Shown here one piece after another: positions 1 to 12,732 of a stretch of 64,000 nucleotides of DNA (its first letter is position 1; the number at the start of each line of letters is the position of its first letter). Source of the stretch: Carnegiea gigantea (taxonomy: Eukaryota > Streptophyta > Magnoliopsida > Caryophyllales > Cactaceae); NCBI GenBank assembly GCA_029747015.1, contig JAKOGI010000827.1, forward strand, positions 100,001-164,000, given 5' to 3'. Below the pieces are notes generated by a model. The model saw only the letters and a list, made by a program, of their open reading frames with translations, made no database searches and was not told the origin of the DNA. A program made the translations under genes and the position numbers.

Positions 1-414
1 AAAGATAACATTTGTTGAAAACTGTCTAGTTAGCTTGCTTATGGATAACAAGTTAAACTAAAATTCTAAAGTATGCAATACATTCATCAAGATCAAGCCA
101 GGTGCCAAAAATATTAAACCAGTGTGTTTAATCTGCACTTTCTTTCCATTTGGCATTGTAATGTAACAACCTTGTTGTATAGGCTAGACATCATGTAGTA
201 GGGACAGATCAGATGTTATATGATCACTGGCCCCACTGTCTACGATACATGTGTGATTATCAGCAGTAGAAAGGAAACAGTAGGTTTTACCTACTAGAAA
301 ACCTATAGCAGTAGTAACATCATCACTGCCTTGCCTTTGCTTTGCATTATATTTGCTAAGAACTTGCATCAATTCATTATATTGTTTTGAGGTCAAAGCC
401 GGGACTGTTGTCAT
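1..414 (-). pseudogene. copia protease and start of pre-integrase region
   Basis: The minus-strand frame at 184-414 contains the aspartic protease signature CIVDSGASDHIT, with the D-S-G-A-S active-site motif intact (about 184-255). This is the standard copia protease motif. Downstream on the minus strand (183 to 1) the frames still resemble the copia region after protease, with a leader of the type ITMPNGKKVQI, but stop codons interrupt it. The enzyme would cleave the Gag-Pol polyprotein. Only the N-terminal part of pol is inside the window. The protease core is recognised with confidence; the domain ends are approximate. Confidence 0.8.
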
Positions 415-499
415 TGAAGAATTTGTTGCATTAACATAAGTCTTGCAAGTTTCACAATTAGCATTGTTTATTTAAATATCATTTGATGCTTGGACTGAT

Positions 500-1495
500 G
501 CAGCCATCCTTCTCCCTTTATAAAGCCTATGTCAAGGAGGATAGCCATAAATCTTGTAACATTTCTGAACTGTGTGCCCTATTATTTTGCAATGATCACA
601 GAACAATTGCTTTCTATCTTGTATACCAGCTCTTAACATGCTCTTATAGTTGTTATTATACCCAGTAGGTAAACCTGCAGTCTAACCACTATTATACCTC
701 ATCCTTTGTTGTGAATATAGGGCCTTTGCTACATTGCCAAAGCTATATGATCAGTGACATAGCTGTCCTGTAATCTTGTATGAAAGGCTGAAGAACCATG
801 GCTAAGTTGGGACATAGCATTAAGAGATCTATGCTTCTCCTCTTGTAAAATTAAACCGTAAACTTGGTCTATATTAGGTAATGGCTTCATCATGAGTATA
901 CTGCCTCTTATGGTATTATATTTCTCATTCAGACCAACCAAAAATTACATGAGTTGTTGATCATGAATCAGTTTATATGCAGCCAAGAAACTTGCACAAT
1001 CAGCTCCATAATTACACAAGGGAATGGTGATCATGCTATTAGAATCATCCCACATCTTTTTAATCTGAGTAAAATAATCTGCTACTGACAGATTATTTTG
1101 TGAAATGAGGTACAAATCTCTTTGAATCTTGAAGATTCATTTGCCATCTGCTTCTCCAAATCTTTGTTCCAATTGAACCCAAACTCATCTAACCGTAGTC
1201 CAAAACAAGGGACTCTGACCAATACTTTAACTACAGCATTGATCAACCAAGAAATCACCATTTTGTCACATCTATCCCACTGACTAGCCAGTGGTGAATT
1301 AGCATCTGGTTTAGTGCAAGTTCCTAACACAAAGCCTAATTTGTTTTTAGCAATCAATGTCATTTCCATGGCTTTCTTCTAGAGACCATAATTTTCTCCA
1401 TTCATCAGCTCACTGACCAAAACATGGTTTAGATTATTAGAGGGATGCAAGAACAGTATGTGTGATGGATTATTAACATTCAAATTTTTAGCCAT
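500..1495 (-). pseudogene. copia gag (UBN2-type) with CCHC zinc knuckle
   Basis: The minus-strand ATG at 1493-1495 opens a frame starting MAKNLNVNNPSHI. It passes through plant copia Gag signatures: AKNKLGFVLGT, WDRCDKMVISWL (1082-1369) and FLVGLNEKYNTIRGSIL plus LILQEEKHRSL (729-941). Near 539-603 is a CCHC knuckle, C-DH-C-KIIG-H-TVQK-C, the nucleic-acid binding motif of the capsid protein. A stop splits the frame near 1380, and further stops lie between 1080 and 941 and between 729 and 603, so the gene is broken. Gag would form the virus-like particle for reverse transcription in the cytoplasm. The family call rests on several separate motifs in the right order. Confidence 0.82.
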
Positions 1496-1680
1496 TTTGC
1501 AGAATATATGTGAGAAATATGTGATTCTCACTGGATCAAAATCAAGAATGAAAGAAGAAATGAATCAAGAATAATAGCTCGAATTAAGGAGGGGAAATAT
1601 GCAAAAAAATTACACAACAGAATATTCTAACTCAGAGAAGAACAGAATCGTGATTTTGATATCACCTGGATCGTAGAAGT

Positions 1681-1693
1681 TGCTTTGATACCA
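1681..1693 (-). other. primer-binding site of the copia element
   Basis: On the minus strand this reads TGGTATCAAAGCA directly after the LTR. It is close to the initiator-tRNA-Met complement TGGTATCAGAGC used by most plant copia elements. It fixes the inner LTR edge and the minus orientation. Confidence 0.8.
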
Positions 1694-1930
1694 TGCTAAC
1701 TGTAACACCAAGAGAGAAAAGGGGGAGAGAAAACCATTGCCTTGTAACTTTATTACTGAATCAATTATATGGAAAAATCAAGTCATTTTGTAAAAGGGGA
1801 CTGTATATATATACACAGTTAGCAATGCAGGATGAAGAAGTTAGTTATGCCAAGTCAGCTGGTTTGTAACAAACTAAGGAGAGCTATGATAAGCTGCTTT
1901 GCATCATATGTGCCTTCGTGTGTCTTATCA
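1694..1930 (-). repeat. copia 5' LTR
   Basis: On the plus strand the segment begins TGCTAAC and ends TTATCA; on the minus strand it begins TGATAAG and ends GTTAGCA, so it has TG...CA ends. One side meets the primer-binding site and the other meets hAT-homologous DNA exactly at 1931 (atcacatatatg, also at 57484). An alternative outer edge at 1871 (TGTTAC) was considered, but it would leave about 60 bp unexplained. Length 237 bp. The second LTR is not in the window. Confidence 0.7.
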
Positions 1931-3000
1931 ATCACATATATGTGGATGAAAGGGTGAAATTGAAAGAATATCTTAGACACTTATGTCAAGGGGTATGTGT
2001 GACAATAGACACATGGACTGCACATTAGAGAATTAATTACATGGTTATAACTACTCACTTTATTGATAATGATTGGAAATTGCATAAGAAAATATTAACT
2101 TTTGCGCAATTTCTTGTTATAAAGGTGATAGTATTGCTCTTATTCATGGAAAGTGTTTAGAGGATTGGGGTTCAACATCTAAATTGTATACTATTACTGT
2201 TGATAATGCTGGGAGCAATAGCAGTACTTGTGCTTCCCTTATTGGTGAGTTTCAACGATATGGCACACCTGAGAAAATGAACCTTTTGGTTTGTATTACT
2301 CCCATCTTTGATCCAAGGTACAAGTTAGCAGGTCTTGAGGTTTCTCTTTGTCATTTGTTTGGTGAAGAATAAGGTAGTACTATAGTTTTAGAAGTGGGAG
2401 AGAAATTAGAAAATTTGCTTGATGAGTATTGGCAATTGTACATGGCATTGACTCCTCAAAGTGGGAAATGTAGTGGCACACAACTTGAATTGAGAAGGGT
2501 AATACATCTAGTGGAGTTGCTTCTTATGCAAAACAATTAAGAAATAAGTTAAAGGGGCTAGATGGAGGAAGAGGAATCATCAAGATGGAGTTGCAAAAAT
2601 ACCTAAATAAGGGACTTGAAGAGGATGAAGTAGGGGATGATGTGTTGGGATAGTGAAAAGTGCATGGTCGTCGGCATCCTTTGCTTGAATGGTTGATGAT
2701 GTGTTGGTCGTGCCTGTTTCTACGGTTGCATTGGAGTTGACATTTAGTACAGGAGGACGTACTCTTAATTCATTAAGAACTTCTTTAACTCCAAAGGTAA
2801 ATGATTGATTAGTATATTTCTTTGTATTGTGTTATAAATTTATAACTTATTTATCTTTTGTTAACTTATGAATTTTGTTTGGTTTAATTGTGAAAAGATG
2901 GTCCGAGATCTTATATCTGCACAAGATTGGCTTAGGCCAGGTAGTAGATTAGACATGGATGACTATTTTGAAGAATTGCGGGACCTTGACAAGCGTAATG
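1931..3000 (+). pseudogene. hAT transposase pseudogene (core fragment and hATC)
   Basis: Frames at 1931-2370 give hAT-transposase pieces: HFIDNDWKLH, a core YTITVDNAGSN and then IFDPRYKLAGLE. Between the last two, about 300 residues of a normal Ac-like transposase are missing. At 2705-2796 the hATC dimerisation domain reads PVSTVALELTFSTGGRTLN and LRTSLTPK. A GT...AG intron at 2797-2897 separates it from MVRDLISAQDWLRPGSRLDM. Frameshifts and stops occur near 2030 and 2370-2660. The protein would bind terminal repeats and cut and paste the element in the nucleus. The same internal deletion is present in the copy at 57484, so both descend from one defective copy. Confidence 0.82.
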
Positions 3001-3926
3001 TTCAATTTTTCATTTATTTTTTAATGTGGTTTATTTGCTTTATATGATTAGATATTCTAACTTCTAACTTTTATTTTGTTCCTTTTGTTCTTTAGATCTT
3101 GGTAAACTGAGTCTGAAGGATAATGTGATTGATGTGGGTGATACTTCTAATATTTAATATTTAGGTAATTTTCTTTTAATTGTGTTAATTTTACGTTATG
3201 TTACTATCTTAGTATCTTTGTTATTTTTCTTCGCTAAATTAATTGTTGGTTTTTATATTTACTAACTCCATCTTTTATTTATTTCCTGCTACTTGAGTAA
3301 TTAGTTAAACATTTGAGAGAGGGCACATTCTTGCAAGAAAATCCTTCTCTAAGTCCAAGACAGTTTCAGGTTTGGAATTTGCATCAGCATTGGTTTGAAA
3401 ATTGAGTCACTTGACTTACTTTGAGAAAAAAACATATTGTTTAACATTTAAAACTTTATTTATGTAATTAACTTTTTGGTCATGTATTAAAGTTTTTAGT
3501 TTGGGAGTTGCTTTAGATTTGTGTTTTGGATATATTGGCTGATTTGGGTTGTTCAATTGTTGAGTCTGTAAGTTAATTAATTTAGTTCAAGTCACCTAGT
3601 TTAAATTGGAGGTAGACTATAGTGCATTTGATTTTTTTTTTCCCATTAATCATTAGTGTAGGTTAATGTATTCAGGCTTGCTGAAAGCAATTAGCAGCAA
3701 ACAACAACCTATTATTTGAACATTGAAGTAAACAGTTAATAGTAGGCAACACAACAGCCAAACTCGATCCAAATTCGGTTCGGTCTTGGTCCGGTCCGAT
3801 CAGGGTTCTGCCCGGTCCGGTCTGATCGGGATTGAATTTGGACTAGTCCGGCCCTCGGTCCCCTACTTGGCTTCCATTCAGTCTTCGGTCTAAGCCGGTT
3901 CGGTCCTGGACCGATGAACAACCCTA
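1931..3926 (+). mobile_element. hAT element, left copy, 5' part missing
   Basis: This is hAT transposon DNA from the copia insertion point to the right terminus. The right end on the minus strand reads TAGGGTTGTTCATCGG, a typical plant hAT terminus. The next 8 bases (3927-3934, CCTTTGGC) resemble the flanks of the right copy at 59484-59491 (TCTTTGAC) and 55101-55108 (CCTTCGAC). The GC-rich subterminal zone (about 3770-3920) is rich in CGGTC/GGTCC-type motifs. The left part is presumably displaced beyond the copia, outside the window. Confidence 0.75.
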
Positions 3927-3934
3927 CCTTTGGC

Positions 3935-6900
3935 CTAAAAAATTATATCACTTATTTTTATCCAAGTCAAACGATTATTACCTATGGTATTGATAGATAC
4001 GAATTTTAGGATAGGAATTCCACAGAAATGATTCTTGTTTGACAAGCTCTAATCATGAGCTATCCATTGAACTGGTTAGCTAAATGCTGATCAAATTGAC
4101 TTTTAAGGGAATCTAAACAAAGAGGAGACAAAAAGCTTAGGGGATTGTTATTGTAAGAGATAAGAAGCTAAAACCAAAGATAAAACTAGCCATAGCCTAA
4201 GCGTGCATGTATGCATGAACCCATTTGGAGAATTCTCAAGACTCTTTTCCTTTCTTTATTCATCAAGCACTGAGAGGGTAAGGGTCTTCTCTTTCTTTCA
4301 TTTGAAAATTTAAGGTTTATTAAGTTCATGGAATCAGTGGAAAGGATGGGAAGAGTTAATATTAAATCATATATTATAAGCATACATGTGCTATAGGTAA
4401 TACGTTTACACTAACGGAAGGTCTTTTATGGTTTAAAGTTAAGAGTTTTACATGAATAAGCCATGGTTCCTTCAAAAATAACTCTAAGAAATAGGATAAA
4501 AAGGTTTAAAAGATGGGGATCTAATATTAGATCACTAAGTATACGTCTTTATGAGTATAGATCCAACACCCAGTGCAAAGAAAATCAACCAAGGTATGTT
4601 GTTGCTGGTATTCTTCACATGCAAATGAAAACTAAGTGTTTTAATGCATTTCTAACATATTTTCACATATTATACGTAAAATTACATTGATCGAAATCTT
4701 ATGTACTTTTAGTAATCTATTGGCTAGCCATGATATGATTAAATATGGTACGTTTAATGGTGCCTTTATTGGCATTGTATATGCTATGTTTTTGAGCTCA
4801 ATTATACAGAAATCTACATGCTATTGTTGGTTCAAGTTGGCTAACCCAAGTTAAATGATTTTGATTTTATGAATTAAACATGTACTTGCTTAAACGTTTT
4901 ACATGTTGGCTCAAAACCTTGATTATTGCTTAGTTTTTACGTATATTAGGGTAACCACAAGCTTATGCTGATTTTATTGTTATTTGCCTCATGTTTTACA
5001 ATTGTTTTATAGAAAGCAAGAGAAGGGGAAGCGGAAAGAAGGTGAATAATGCTTCTCCACTAAGTATACTGATTACTATGCACACAAGGTCCTAGTAATA
5101 AGGCTGAAGTTGGCTCTCAAACAAAAATGGGCTAGGTGTAGGAATGCAAACAAAGTCTTTCCATTTGCAGTTTGTGAGCATAATGTATAGAGTAATGTTG
5201 TGTTGCAAGAAAACTATAGGAATATGTATGAATAATAAGTAACGTTCATTGTATGCTTAAGCCATGGCTGATAGTTAAATAAAAAAGAGAATTTTTAGCT
5301 TAACCCTTAAAGCTATTTTCTTGCCTTACTTGTTCAAGTGAGTGCGTGGCGGTAGTACCTCTTTAATTTCACAAGTCTTCCACTGCTAAATCTTGCTTTA
5401 CTATTCTCCAACCAGTGCAATTAATAAGACTCTAATTAAGGGGTGTTAGGTAATTGTAGTTACCCACAAGAGCAGTTTTCATAGTCAGATGGAACTATTG
5501 CCCTAAATATTGAGATGTGATGCAAGGTGTGAATCAATTAACCCTCAAACACATTTTCAAATCCTTGCACAATTCAAGTATCATTGCCACAATTTAGAAA
5601 AATAACATCACCTGGATTTAAAGGTTTTGCTTTTTCAATTATTCACTTGAGAAAAATTTCAATATCTTTGGGGAACTAAACTTTTGTTTGGGTGGATTCC
5701 ATGGGTAATTTTTGAGAAGATAGATTGTAGTGATAGCTTGTGTTGTTATGGTTTAGATGGGACCAATTTTACTATTTGCAATTTGAAGGGGAGAAGTTAG
5801 AAAGAGTGATGAGAATTTTAATTTAGATTTTAGAAAGAATAAAAAGACGATTAGGACATTAACAATTGAGAGAGGGGCTCATATATCATAGCCCACAGGA
5901 AAAAGATGATGAGCATAAAGGATTTGGGAAATACCCAATGCTTAGCATATGAAGGTACTAAGGTAAAAGTTTTTTTCCCCTACAACCTCCTTAAATTAGT
6001 CAAAATATTCACAACTTTTAATGAAATGATTTTCTATTTGTTATCTATGAATTAAATTTTGATAATGAGCAATTGTCTTTTTTTTAATGATCCTTTGTCA
6101 TCACAAAATACCGATGGTTGAAAGGTTTAGTTGGGGAGGGTCGTATTGAAGACGAAGTGACCATTGGAGGTTGTTTTTGTCATCACAAAATAACTTCAGT
6201 GCTAAAGAGGAAAACCAAAAAAAATAATCGATAAAGTGTGAAATTAAGGAGGAAGGTAAGAATTATACTAGTAATAGATATTATAATAAATCTTGTTATA
6301 TATTTGCCTGATGCTATTCATCAGTCCACACCCAAAATTAGTTGTTTCTAAGGGTCAGTCCTTTTGGAGACAAAAACTTATTGTTTATTTTAGTTTCGGT
6401 AGAAGTTTAGAAGAAATGTGAACAAATTGGTAAAATCTAGTTTAACTGAATGGTTTGAAAATGAATTGAGGAAAAAAGGCATAAAGCTAGCATGAAAATT
6501 GGAGACTATAAATAGCTGCAAGCCAGTTTTGATGGGAAAACAGATGGGGAGATATGTAACATCCCAAAAATGGTGTAGGTTTTGCCACAAGTATATGGTT
6601 ATTAGCTATGGTACTTGAGGTTCAATTCCATAGGGAAAAGCTCGAGTTCAGGCCACTAAAACAAATTATAACACATTCTAACTAACTTGAAGAAATAAAC
6701 AGGAAACAAGAATCTTTCACCTTATAGGAATTGAACCTAACCTAAACATGATTGAAACTAAAATTCACCAACTACTTACAGAAATTAGCATAATGATTCA
6801 AAGAGCAGTAAACTTGTGTCAAGAGAAGGGAAAGAGAAAATGCAAGAAGTCAATAGGAACATAATAAATTGATAGTAGAAATTGAAAGGAGAATAAATTG

Positions 6901-7820
6901 AATAATTGAAATCTTGAACTTGGATTGAATACAAACGTATTGGAGTTACAGTTTTAAGAGGATATTTTCCTACTCCTAAACTTGCAGTGAAACCTAGACT
7001 AAGATGCCTCACCTCCTCGTGGTGAGAATTAATGATGAATCAAGGTACGTAAGACCTCCTTTTATAGAAGTGCCATTACCCTCCACTTTCCAAATCCTAG
7101 TATAAGTAGATTTCTTATTCTCCATTCTTGATCAATATTAGGATATCGACTATAGCAAGGAAGTTTTCTGTGATAAAAATTGATAAGGGGCTGGAGTCCC
7201 CTTATCTTCAAAGCATTATTTTTGAAAAAATCACATGAAACCCGAATAAAACCCAAAGAATAATCTTGATTATGATAAAAAATTAGGTTATTCAAAGCAT
7301 CTATTTGATCACTTTTAGTGATAAAGAAACAAGCCCTCACATAGATTATGCTCATCCTTCGGTAAAACAAAAGAAATGAAAAGTGACGTAAAACACCTAA
7401 CTCACTTTTGTTGAAATTATGGTTGCATTTAGCATGTGCAACATGCCCTTTAAAGCTCTAGTTTTCCTCTAGTGGATGAGTGTGGTCTGATAAGAGTTTG
7501 TGGAAGATATACCTACAAAATCTTTAAAAAAGAAAAAGAAAGAAGATAGAAAATAAAAAATCTTTTTAAATTTCATAAACCATGCACAAATGTACAAACA
7601 GAAAAACTGTATGCACTCAACAAACATTATCACCATTAATACCAAAGTATTAGACTATATAGAAGTGCAATTGTACACATGAAGACTCTCAGTCCCAGCC
7701 GATGACATACAATCACTAACATTTCACCCCGTGATCCATCATAACAATGAATCGAACCTAGTGCTCAATGTAAAAGTATACCCTGGCAGTAGGAGTTAGG
7801 CTAACTAGGGTCAAACTACA
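3935..7820. repeat. Non-coding part of duplicated block after the hAT
   Basis: About 3.9 kb shared with 59492-63341. I see no conserved long frame; the longest, 102 codons on the minus strand at 7062-7370, has no family resemblance. Recognisable points are TGTAACATCCCAAAAATGG at 6556 and, just after it, a stretch of the type caagtatatggttattagc...ccatagggaaaagctcg. That pattern is common in long plant retrotransposon repeats. The block ends in CA at 7820, compatible with an LTR edge. Best description: old gypsy-type non-coding repeat. Confidence 0.5.
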
Positions 7821-8579
7821 TCGTACTTGATTGATACGAACTAGTTTTTTAAGTAGCAAGTTTTTCAAGTAGCAGTGTTGCCTCAAAGGCTAGTATCCAA
7901 TAGCATATGCCTCAAAGGGGTACTTGTCATTATCAACTCCGATACTCTTTTCTCACTCTTGTTTTTCCTTTTTATTTTATTTCTTTTTTTCTTCTTTCTT
8001 AATTTTTCCTCTTTCTTAATTTTTCCTAATTTTTTTCTTGTTTGTTTTTTGTTCTTTATTTAGGATGTGATATAAAAGCAAGGACCAAAGGAACTATACA
8101 AATAGAAAAATGATAGAATTAACCAATAGAAACTTAACACCCTAAGATAATGGTGACATATAAGTAGTGGAATTTAAGCTATGATGGACTTAAGGGGTTA
8201 GAACTACAGTCAGGAATGGCATAATTTTTTGTTCTAAGCTCTATCATGTATACCCTTTTTATATACAACCTAATACTAAATCACAACGTTCAAAGTCGAT
8301 CATGATAGTATAACTCCCCAAAAGCCCAAAAAAGTAGAAAATCCTTTGTGATATTTTTGAAATTTTTTTTTCTAAAAATTTTATGTAGCATCACCTTTCC
8401 CATACCAAAATCATAAAATATGGGAAAAAGAGCCTTAAGGACACGAAAACAAAAGAAAATAAAACAAAAAGACACTATACACAACTATATAAAATTATAA
8501 TGTTACCAAATATGAAATAGATTATTAGCAAACTATCTTGTCGCCAATTAAAGTCCATTGGATGGCTCTTAGGGCGTAA

Positions 8580-8905
8580 AACACTCCACATCCCCCTCAA
8601 TTGAAAGCTCCACAAACTGCTTCATGCTTTGTCTGTTAACATTCTATTGGCTCAAGTAGCAGGGTCTTGTATCTTAACTACACCGCAAGGAAACACATGA
8701 TTGATAACAAAGGTCCCATCCAACAGGACCTCAACTTACCTAGAAATAGGTGCTGCCTCGGATTATATAAGTGCACCTTCATGCTTAGGGTAAACTCCTT
8801 TCTAAGAATCATCCCATTGCAAACCAACTTTACCCTCTACTTAGACAATATAGTACTCTTATAAGCCTTATATCAGATCTCCTCTAACTCACCCAACGGC
8901 AATCC
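8580..8905 (-). pseudogene. Ty3/gypsy integrase C-terminus (unit A)
   Basis: The minus-strand frame reads MILRKEFTLSMKVHLYNPRQ followed by HLFLGKLRSCWMGPL. This matches the plant gypsy (Athila/Tat-like) integrase C-terminal pattern in which a LYNSRLRLFPGKLRSRW-type segment leads into the GPF/Y module. A stop follows soon after and the start is eroded. It is a dead fragment of a pol gene. It is carried at the same place in each tandem unit and therefore predates the triplication. Confidence 0.72.
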
Positions 8906-8910
8906 CCTGT

Positions 8911-9421
8911 TGTAATGCCCTAGCCCCTTGCTGGGCTGTGAAAAATTACTAGAATGACTTCAAACATCAACAACATTTCCCACAAATCATGAAAAGCCCT
9001 TCTAGCTTGCTTCTTCCTTGCTCACGCGTTACCTGTAGAAACTTCTAAGAAGATCAGTCATCCTAGGAGTTCTACACAATAAGCACGCTTAACTTTAAAG
9101 TTCTTAAGAATGCACTTCCCAAAAGCAAAGGTGCACTTTTGCTGATATAAGTAGTCAACTAGTCATTTAAATTTATTTGAACCTCACTTTTAACTATACC
9201 TTGGGTGTTATACCTCTCCTCACCTACTGTAGGAAGATAATAATTGAGAGTCCTAATAGTCCACCAAGATTGGTGCTAAAGATTAAAAAGGAGATGTTAG
9301 GGCTTTGTATAGACCACCTATAGGGTGACGCTGCTAAGGATGTCTTAAAGCCTTCCCATAAGCCCAAAGAACATTAGTGATTCTTACAAACCTAAATTTT
9401 AACCATACCTTAGGTGCTATA
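8911..9421 (-). mobile_element. Degenerate Cassandra TRIM (unit A)
   Basis: The LTR spans 8911-9212. On the minus strand it starts TATAACACCC and ends GGCATTACA, with the internal 5S-like phrase AAGCACGCTTAACTTTAAAG (plus strand, about 9080-9100). A short interior and a truncated second LTR ending near 9421 follow. Cassandra elements are non-coding TRIM retrotransposons whose LTRs carry a 5S rRNA-like region with a Pol III promoter. This copy is diverged, lacks a full second LTR and matches the copies at 21660 and 23865. Confidence 0.75.
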
Positions 9422-10737
9422 ACTTTCCCACTCCTAATTTCCCATGACACTAAGAGAAAAAGAAATAAGTTAAGTAAGTGGCCACCATGAACCCTTGACA
9501 TGGCTTGGTGCCTCTTTGTTTTCCTCCTAGTTTGTGGCTAAGAATGTGAGATTTTCGCTATATTAAGGCCTTGTTCGACTGCTTCACCATCCCTTCTACC
9601 CATATTTGATCATCTGCTTCTCTTAATTTTATCTGTTCACCCTTCCATTTGAAGTAAGAGAAAATCTAAGAGTAGCAACTTTAACTTGGAGTCCTTGAAG
9701 ATTGAAAAATTATTAGAGCCATCTCCATTGGATGAGCATTTCTTTGTCCTTTCTTCTTGAACTCCTCTAGATTAGTTTAACTAATGTTTTTGGTGGGCTT
9801 TTTTTGAATTGGTTATAATTGTCAAGAGTGAGTAGATTCTTTTGCTCGAGGGATTTGCTAACTAACAAATATGTTTGATGTTTCCTATTTAAAATCTTGT
9901 GATTGGTCTGGCTGTGGAGTAGATTCAATCAAGTCCTATGTTTTATTACTTTGTGAGTAATTTTTTCTTCAAGTGGCTTCGATAATACTTTATGTGAAAT
10001 ATGAAAAGGAGAAATCTATTATCCAGTCGTCCACTGATACAAAATGTGTCACTGATTCATTGACCTAAGAAGTACATTTTTAAGTGCTAGTGTTGCCTCA
10101 TTAGCTTGTACCCAACAACATATGCCTCAAAGAGACACTTGTCATTCTCAACTCCGAGACTCTTTTCTCATTCCATTTTTTCCTTTTTTTATTTTATTTC
10201 TTTTTTTCTTCTTTTTTGATTTTTTTCCTAATTTTTTTCCTGTTTGTTTTTTATTCTTGATTTGGGGTGTGAAACAAAAGCAAAGACTGGAGGAACTATA
10301 CAAATAGACAAATGAGAGAATTGACTAATGGAAACTTAAGACCCTAAAATAATGGTGCCATACAAGGAGTGGACTTGAACCTATGATGGACTCAAAGAGT
10401 TAGAATTTTGGTTAGGAATGACACTTTTTTGGACTAAGTTCCATCATGTACACCCTACTTATATACAATCTAATACTAAATCATAAGGGTCAAAGTCAAT
10501 CAAGATAGTATAACTCCCTAAAATTACATAAAAGTAAAAAAATCCTTTGTGATACTTTCAACATTTTTTTCCTCTGTTTTTTTTCAAAACTTTCACGTAT
10601 GGCATCCCTTCTCATGTACCAAAATCACAAAACATCTACATTACGTGAAAGAGAGCACCAAGGACACAAAAAAAAAGGAAATAAAACAAAAAGACACTAT
10701 ACATAACTATACACAAGTATACAACGTACAAAACAAT
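9422..10737. other. Non-coding remainder of unit A and start of unit B
   Basis: No coding resemblance on either strand. It includes the unit tail (to about 10051) and the first 690 bp of unit B, with the T-rich tract at 10180-10260. It ends at the LARD insertion site. The same sequences recur at 22171-23460 and, in part, before 24980. Confidence 0.6.
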
Positions 10738-10742
10738 GTTAC
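10738..10742. other. LARD target-site duplication, left (GTTAC)
   Basis: GTTAC immediately precedes the LTR start TGTAACACC at 10743. An identical GTTAC follows the far LTR at 21256-21260. Five-bp duplications are typical of LTR-retrotransposon integrases. Confidence 0.92.
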
Positions 10743-12732
10743 TGTAACACCACCAGCCCCGAGGGCTAGGAGCGTTACTTTTTCTTAACTTCTTACTAAA
10801 ACTTCTAGGGCGAAACGGACAGAGTTTTTCCTACAAACTGACCGTTTTCAGGCTAAAAACCTTATAATGAATCCCAATAAATCAACGGAAGCGTAAAACA
10901 TTTAAAAGAAGCTCACGGAGTTCATAACTTAATGAGCCACTCGCTCGGAGTACGTCAAACAGAATAGTCCATGAATAAAGAAGAAATGCAAGAAACAACT
11001 CAACAGTTCACACAACCGGAGTATTGCCGTTTACATCCCAAAACATAACTAACTTTAAATAAGAAGACATTCAACTAATTAGATGGTTAGCTCATACGGC
11101 CATACAGAGCAACTCATAAACAATATGCATTACATGAACTAGAATACTGGTTTACAAACGTTTACAAACTTAGAATACATTCTATAACATCATCAAGTAG
11201 CGAGATTACGTCACTATGGCACACTTGACTCCCTTTAAGCAAGGGAAGCTTTTGTTTCGGCATGGCTGACTCAACTTTTTCCTATCATAAAGAAAACCTG
11301 GGGAAAGAAGGGAAAGAGTAGTAGGGTGAGCAACCACACGCTCAGTGAGTGTCTCCCAACCCCCCCTTAAAACCAAAACCGTTGCATGCAATAATACTCA
11401 TATTAGTCACATATCACGTATTCATACTTTACTATCATATTAGGAATACATAAAACCCTTATGGCAGGATTACTAACCATAAACTTCATTTTTAACAAAC
11501 ACATATCTAGGTCCCTGAATGACTAAGTTCATTTACTAACAAGCAGTTAAGCACATAAGCGATGATAAGCATAGGGATCGTTCTTTTTCATAAACATAAC
11601 TTCTTAGCATTCCATTTAAACTATGTATGAAACCTCATTATATGGTGTGCACATAAGGTTATCTCATTTCATAAGCATACTTTTCTTGGCGTTTCATTCA
11701 TATGATATACATAAGGCACGCACACTTCAAGTCTCATTCATAGGGTGTGCATGAAATACAAGCATAAGGCTTTATTTTCATTAGCTTACTTCACTTAGAT
11801 CTCATTCAATTTCATTCATAAAAAAAGCACAGAACATGCACATCATTCAACCATGCTTAGGAATCATTTCATAAAGCATTCATTGAAAACTTTTTTCCTT
11901 TCATTGAAAGCATTTCCTTAACCTCTTGAGGTTTTTATTCTTTTGAAAGAGATTTCATTTCGTATTGGTTGTACAACGACCCTTATAAACTTTTCATACT
12001 TCATTCCATATGGCCTCTTAGGGCCCGTAAAAACTTTCTTATCTTTCAAAACACTTGAAATGGCAAGATGCCAACTACTTTTTTTTACTTGTTCAGGAAA
12101 TATATCGGGTATAAGATCATTACAGGGTGCTGATTGGGTGAGATCTATTCTCAAACCCCATAGTGAGACTTAATGCTCACACTAAGATCTAACTCCCGAG
12201 ATGGCTACGTAACATATCGGACCATTATATTACCCTCGTCAGGGTCTCCTAGGGTCTCTTAGTACCAGGACTTATCCCCTAGGCTAACATCATTTATATC
12301 ATATTGTCCGTAGCACATTATCTTAGTCAATTTGAAGCGTATTGGCCATAACGGCTAATAATTTTGCTACCTCTCACAGCGAAATCCTTTTCCATACAAC
12401 TCACACCTTTATAAAACTCTTTAGGGATTTCCTCGTTTAAGCAAGTTCACTCCCAAAACTGTATTGATTTAGTTAAAATAGGCCGTCATGCACTAATAAT
12501 TATGGCTACTATCATTTCAAAACATGAAATCCTTTTTTGAAAAACTCACCCTTATGCACGTAATGTAGCTTGAGGACATGGACAGGAAGGGGGTCCATAT
12601 GTATCACATTCAAGCACTTCATAATCAATTCAGCACAATAAGCCACACATGGCCTCACAATCCATACGATTGCGATTAATTCACAGCCCAGGCTCCTTCT
12701 TCACAAGCACCGTACCACAAGAACCTCGAACT

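Larger units (their letters stand above)
1..1930 (-). mobile_element. Ty1/copia LTR retrotransposon, 5' part (window-truncated)
   Basis: On the minus strand this reads LTR (1930 to 1694), primer-binding site, gag, CCHC knuckle and protease, then runs off the window at base 1. The order and motifs are those of a plant copia element. The LTR abuts DNA that matches the hAT at 57484 from base 1931 onward, so this copia lies inside a hAT copy. The rest of pol and the second LTR would lie left of the window. The reading frames contain stops, so it is not an active copy as seen here. Confidence 0.85.
1931..7820 (+). repeat. Duplicated block, copy 1 (partner 57484-63341)
   Basis: Similarity to 57484-63341 is continuous and in the same orientation. 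It covers the hAT transposase remnant, the hAT right end, the post-insertion flank and about 3.9 kb beyond. Both copies stop matching at the same point, after ...GTCAAACTACA (7820 and 63341). By eye the copies differ by scattered substitutions and small indels. It is either a segmental duplication or a pair of very long terminal repeats carrying a hAT. Confidence 0.85.
7826..10051. repeat. Tandem 2.2 kb unit A
   Basis: First of three head-to-tail units. Landmarks in order: a short GTTGCCTCAAAGGCTAGT-like segment at about 7876, a T-rich tract (7960-8050), a minus-strand gypsy integrase remnant (8580-8905), a Cassandra remnant (8911-9421) and a tail ending TTATCCAGTCGTCCACTG. The same order recurs in units B and C. 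The phase of the unit boundary is arbitrary. Confidence 0.85.

Noticed and set aside
1694..1871. Shorter copia LTR ending at 1871
   Set aside because: It would leave about 60 bp unrelated to either neighbour; the edge at 1930 joins exactly to hAT-homologous DNA.
7062..7370. 102-codon minus-strand gene
   Set aside because: Not preserved in the duplicate block at 62600-62900 and no family resemblance.
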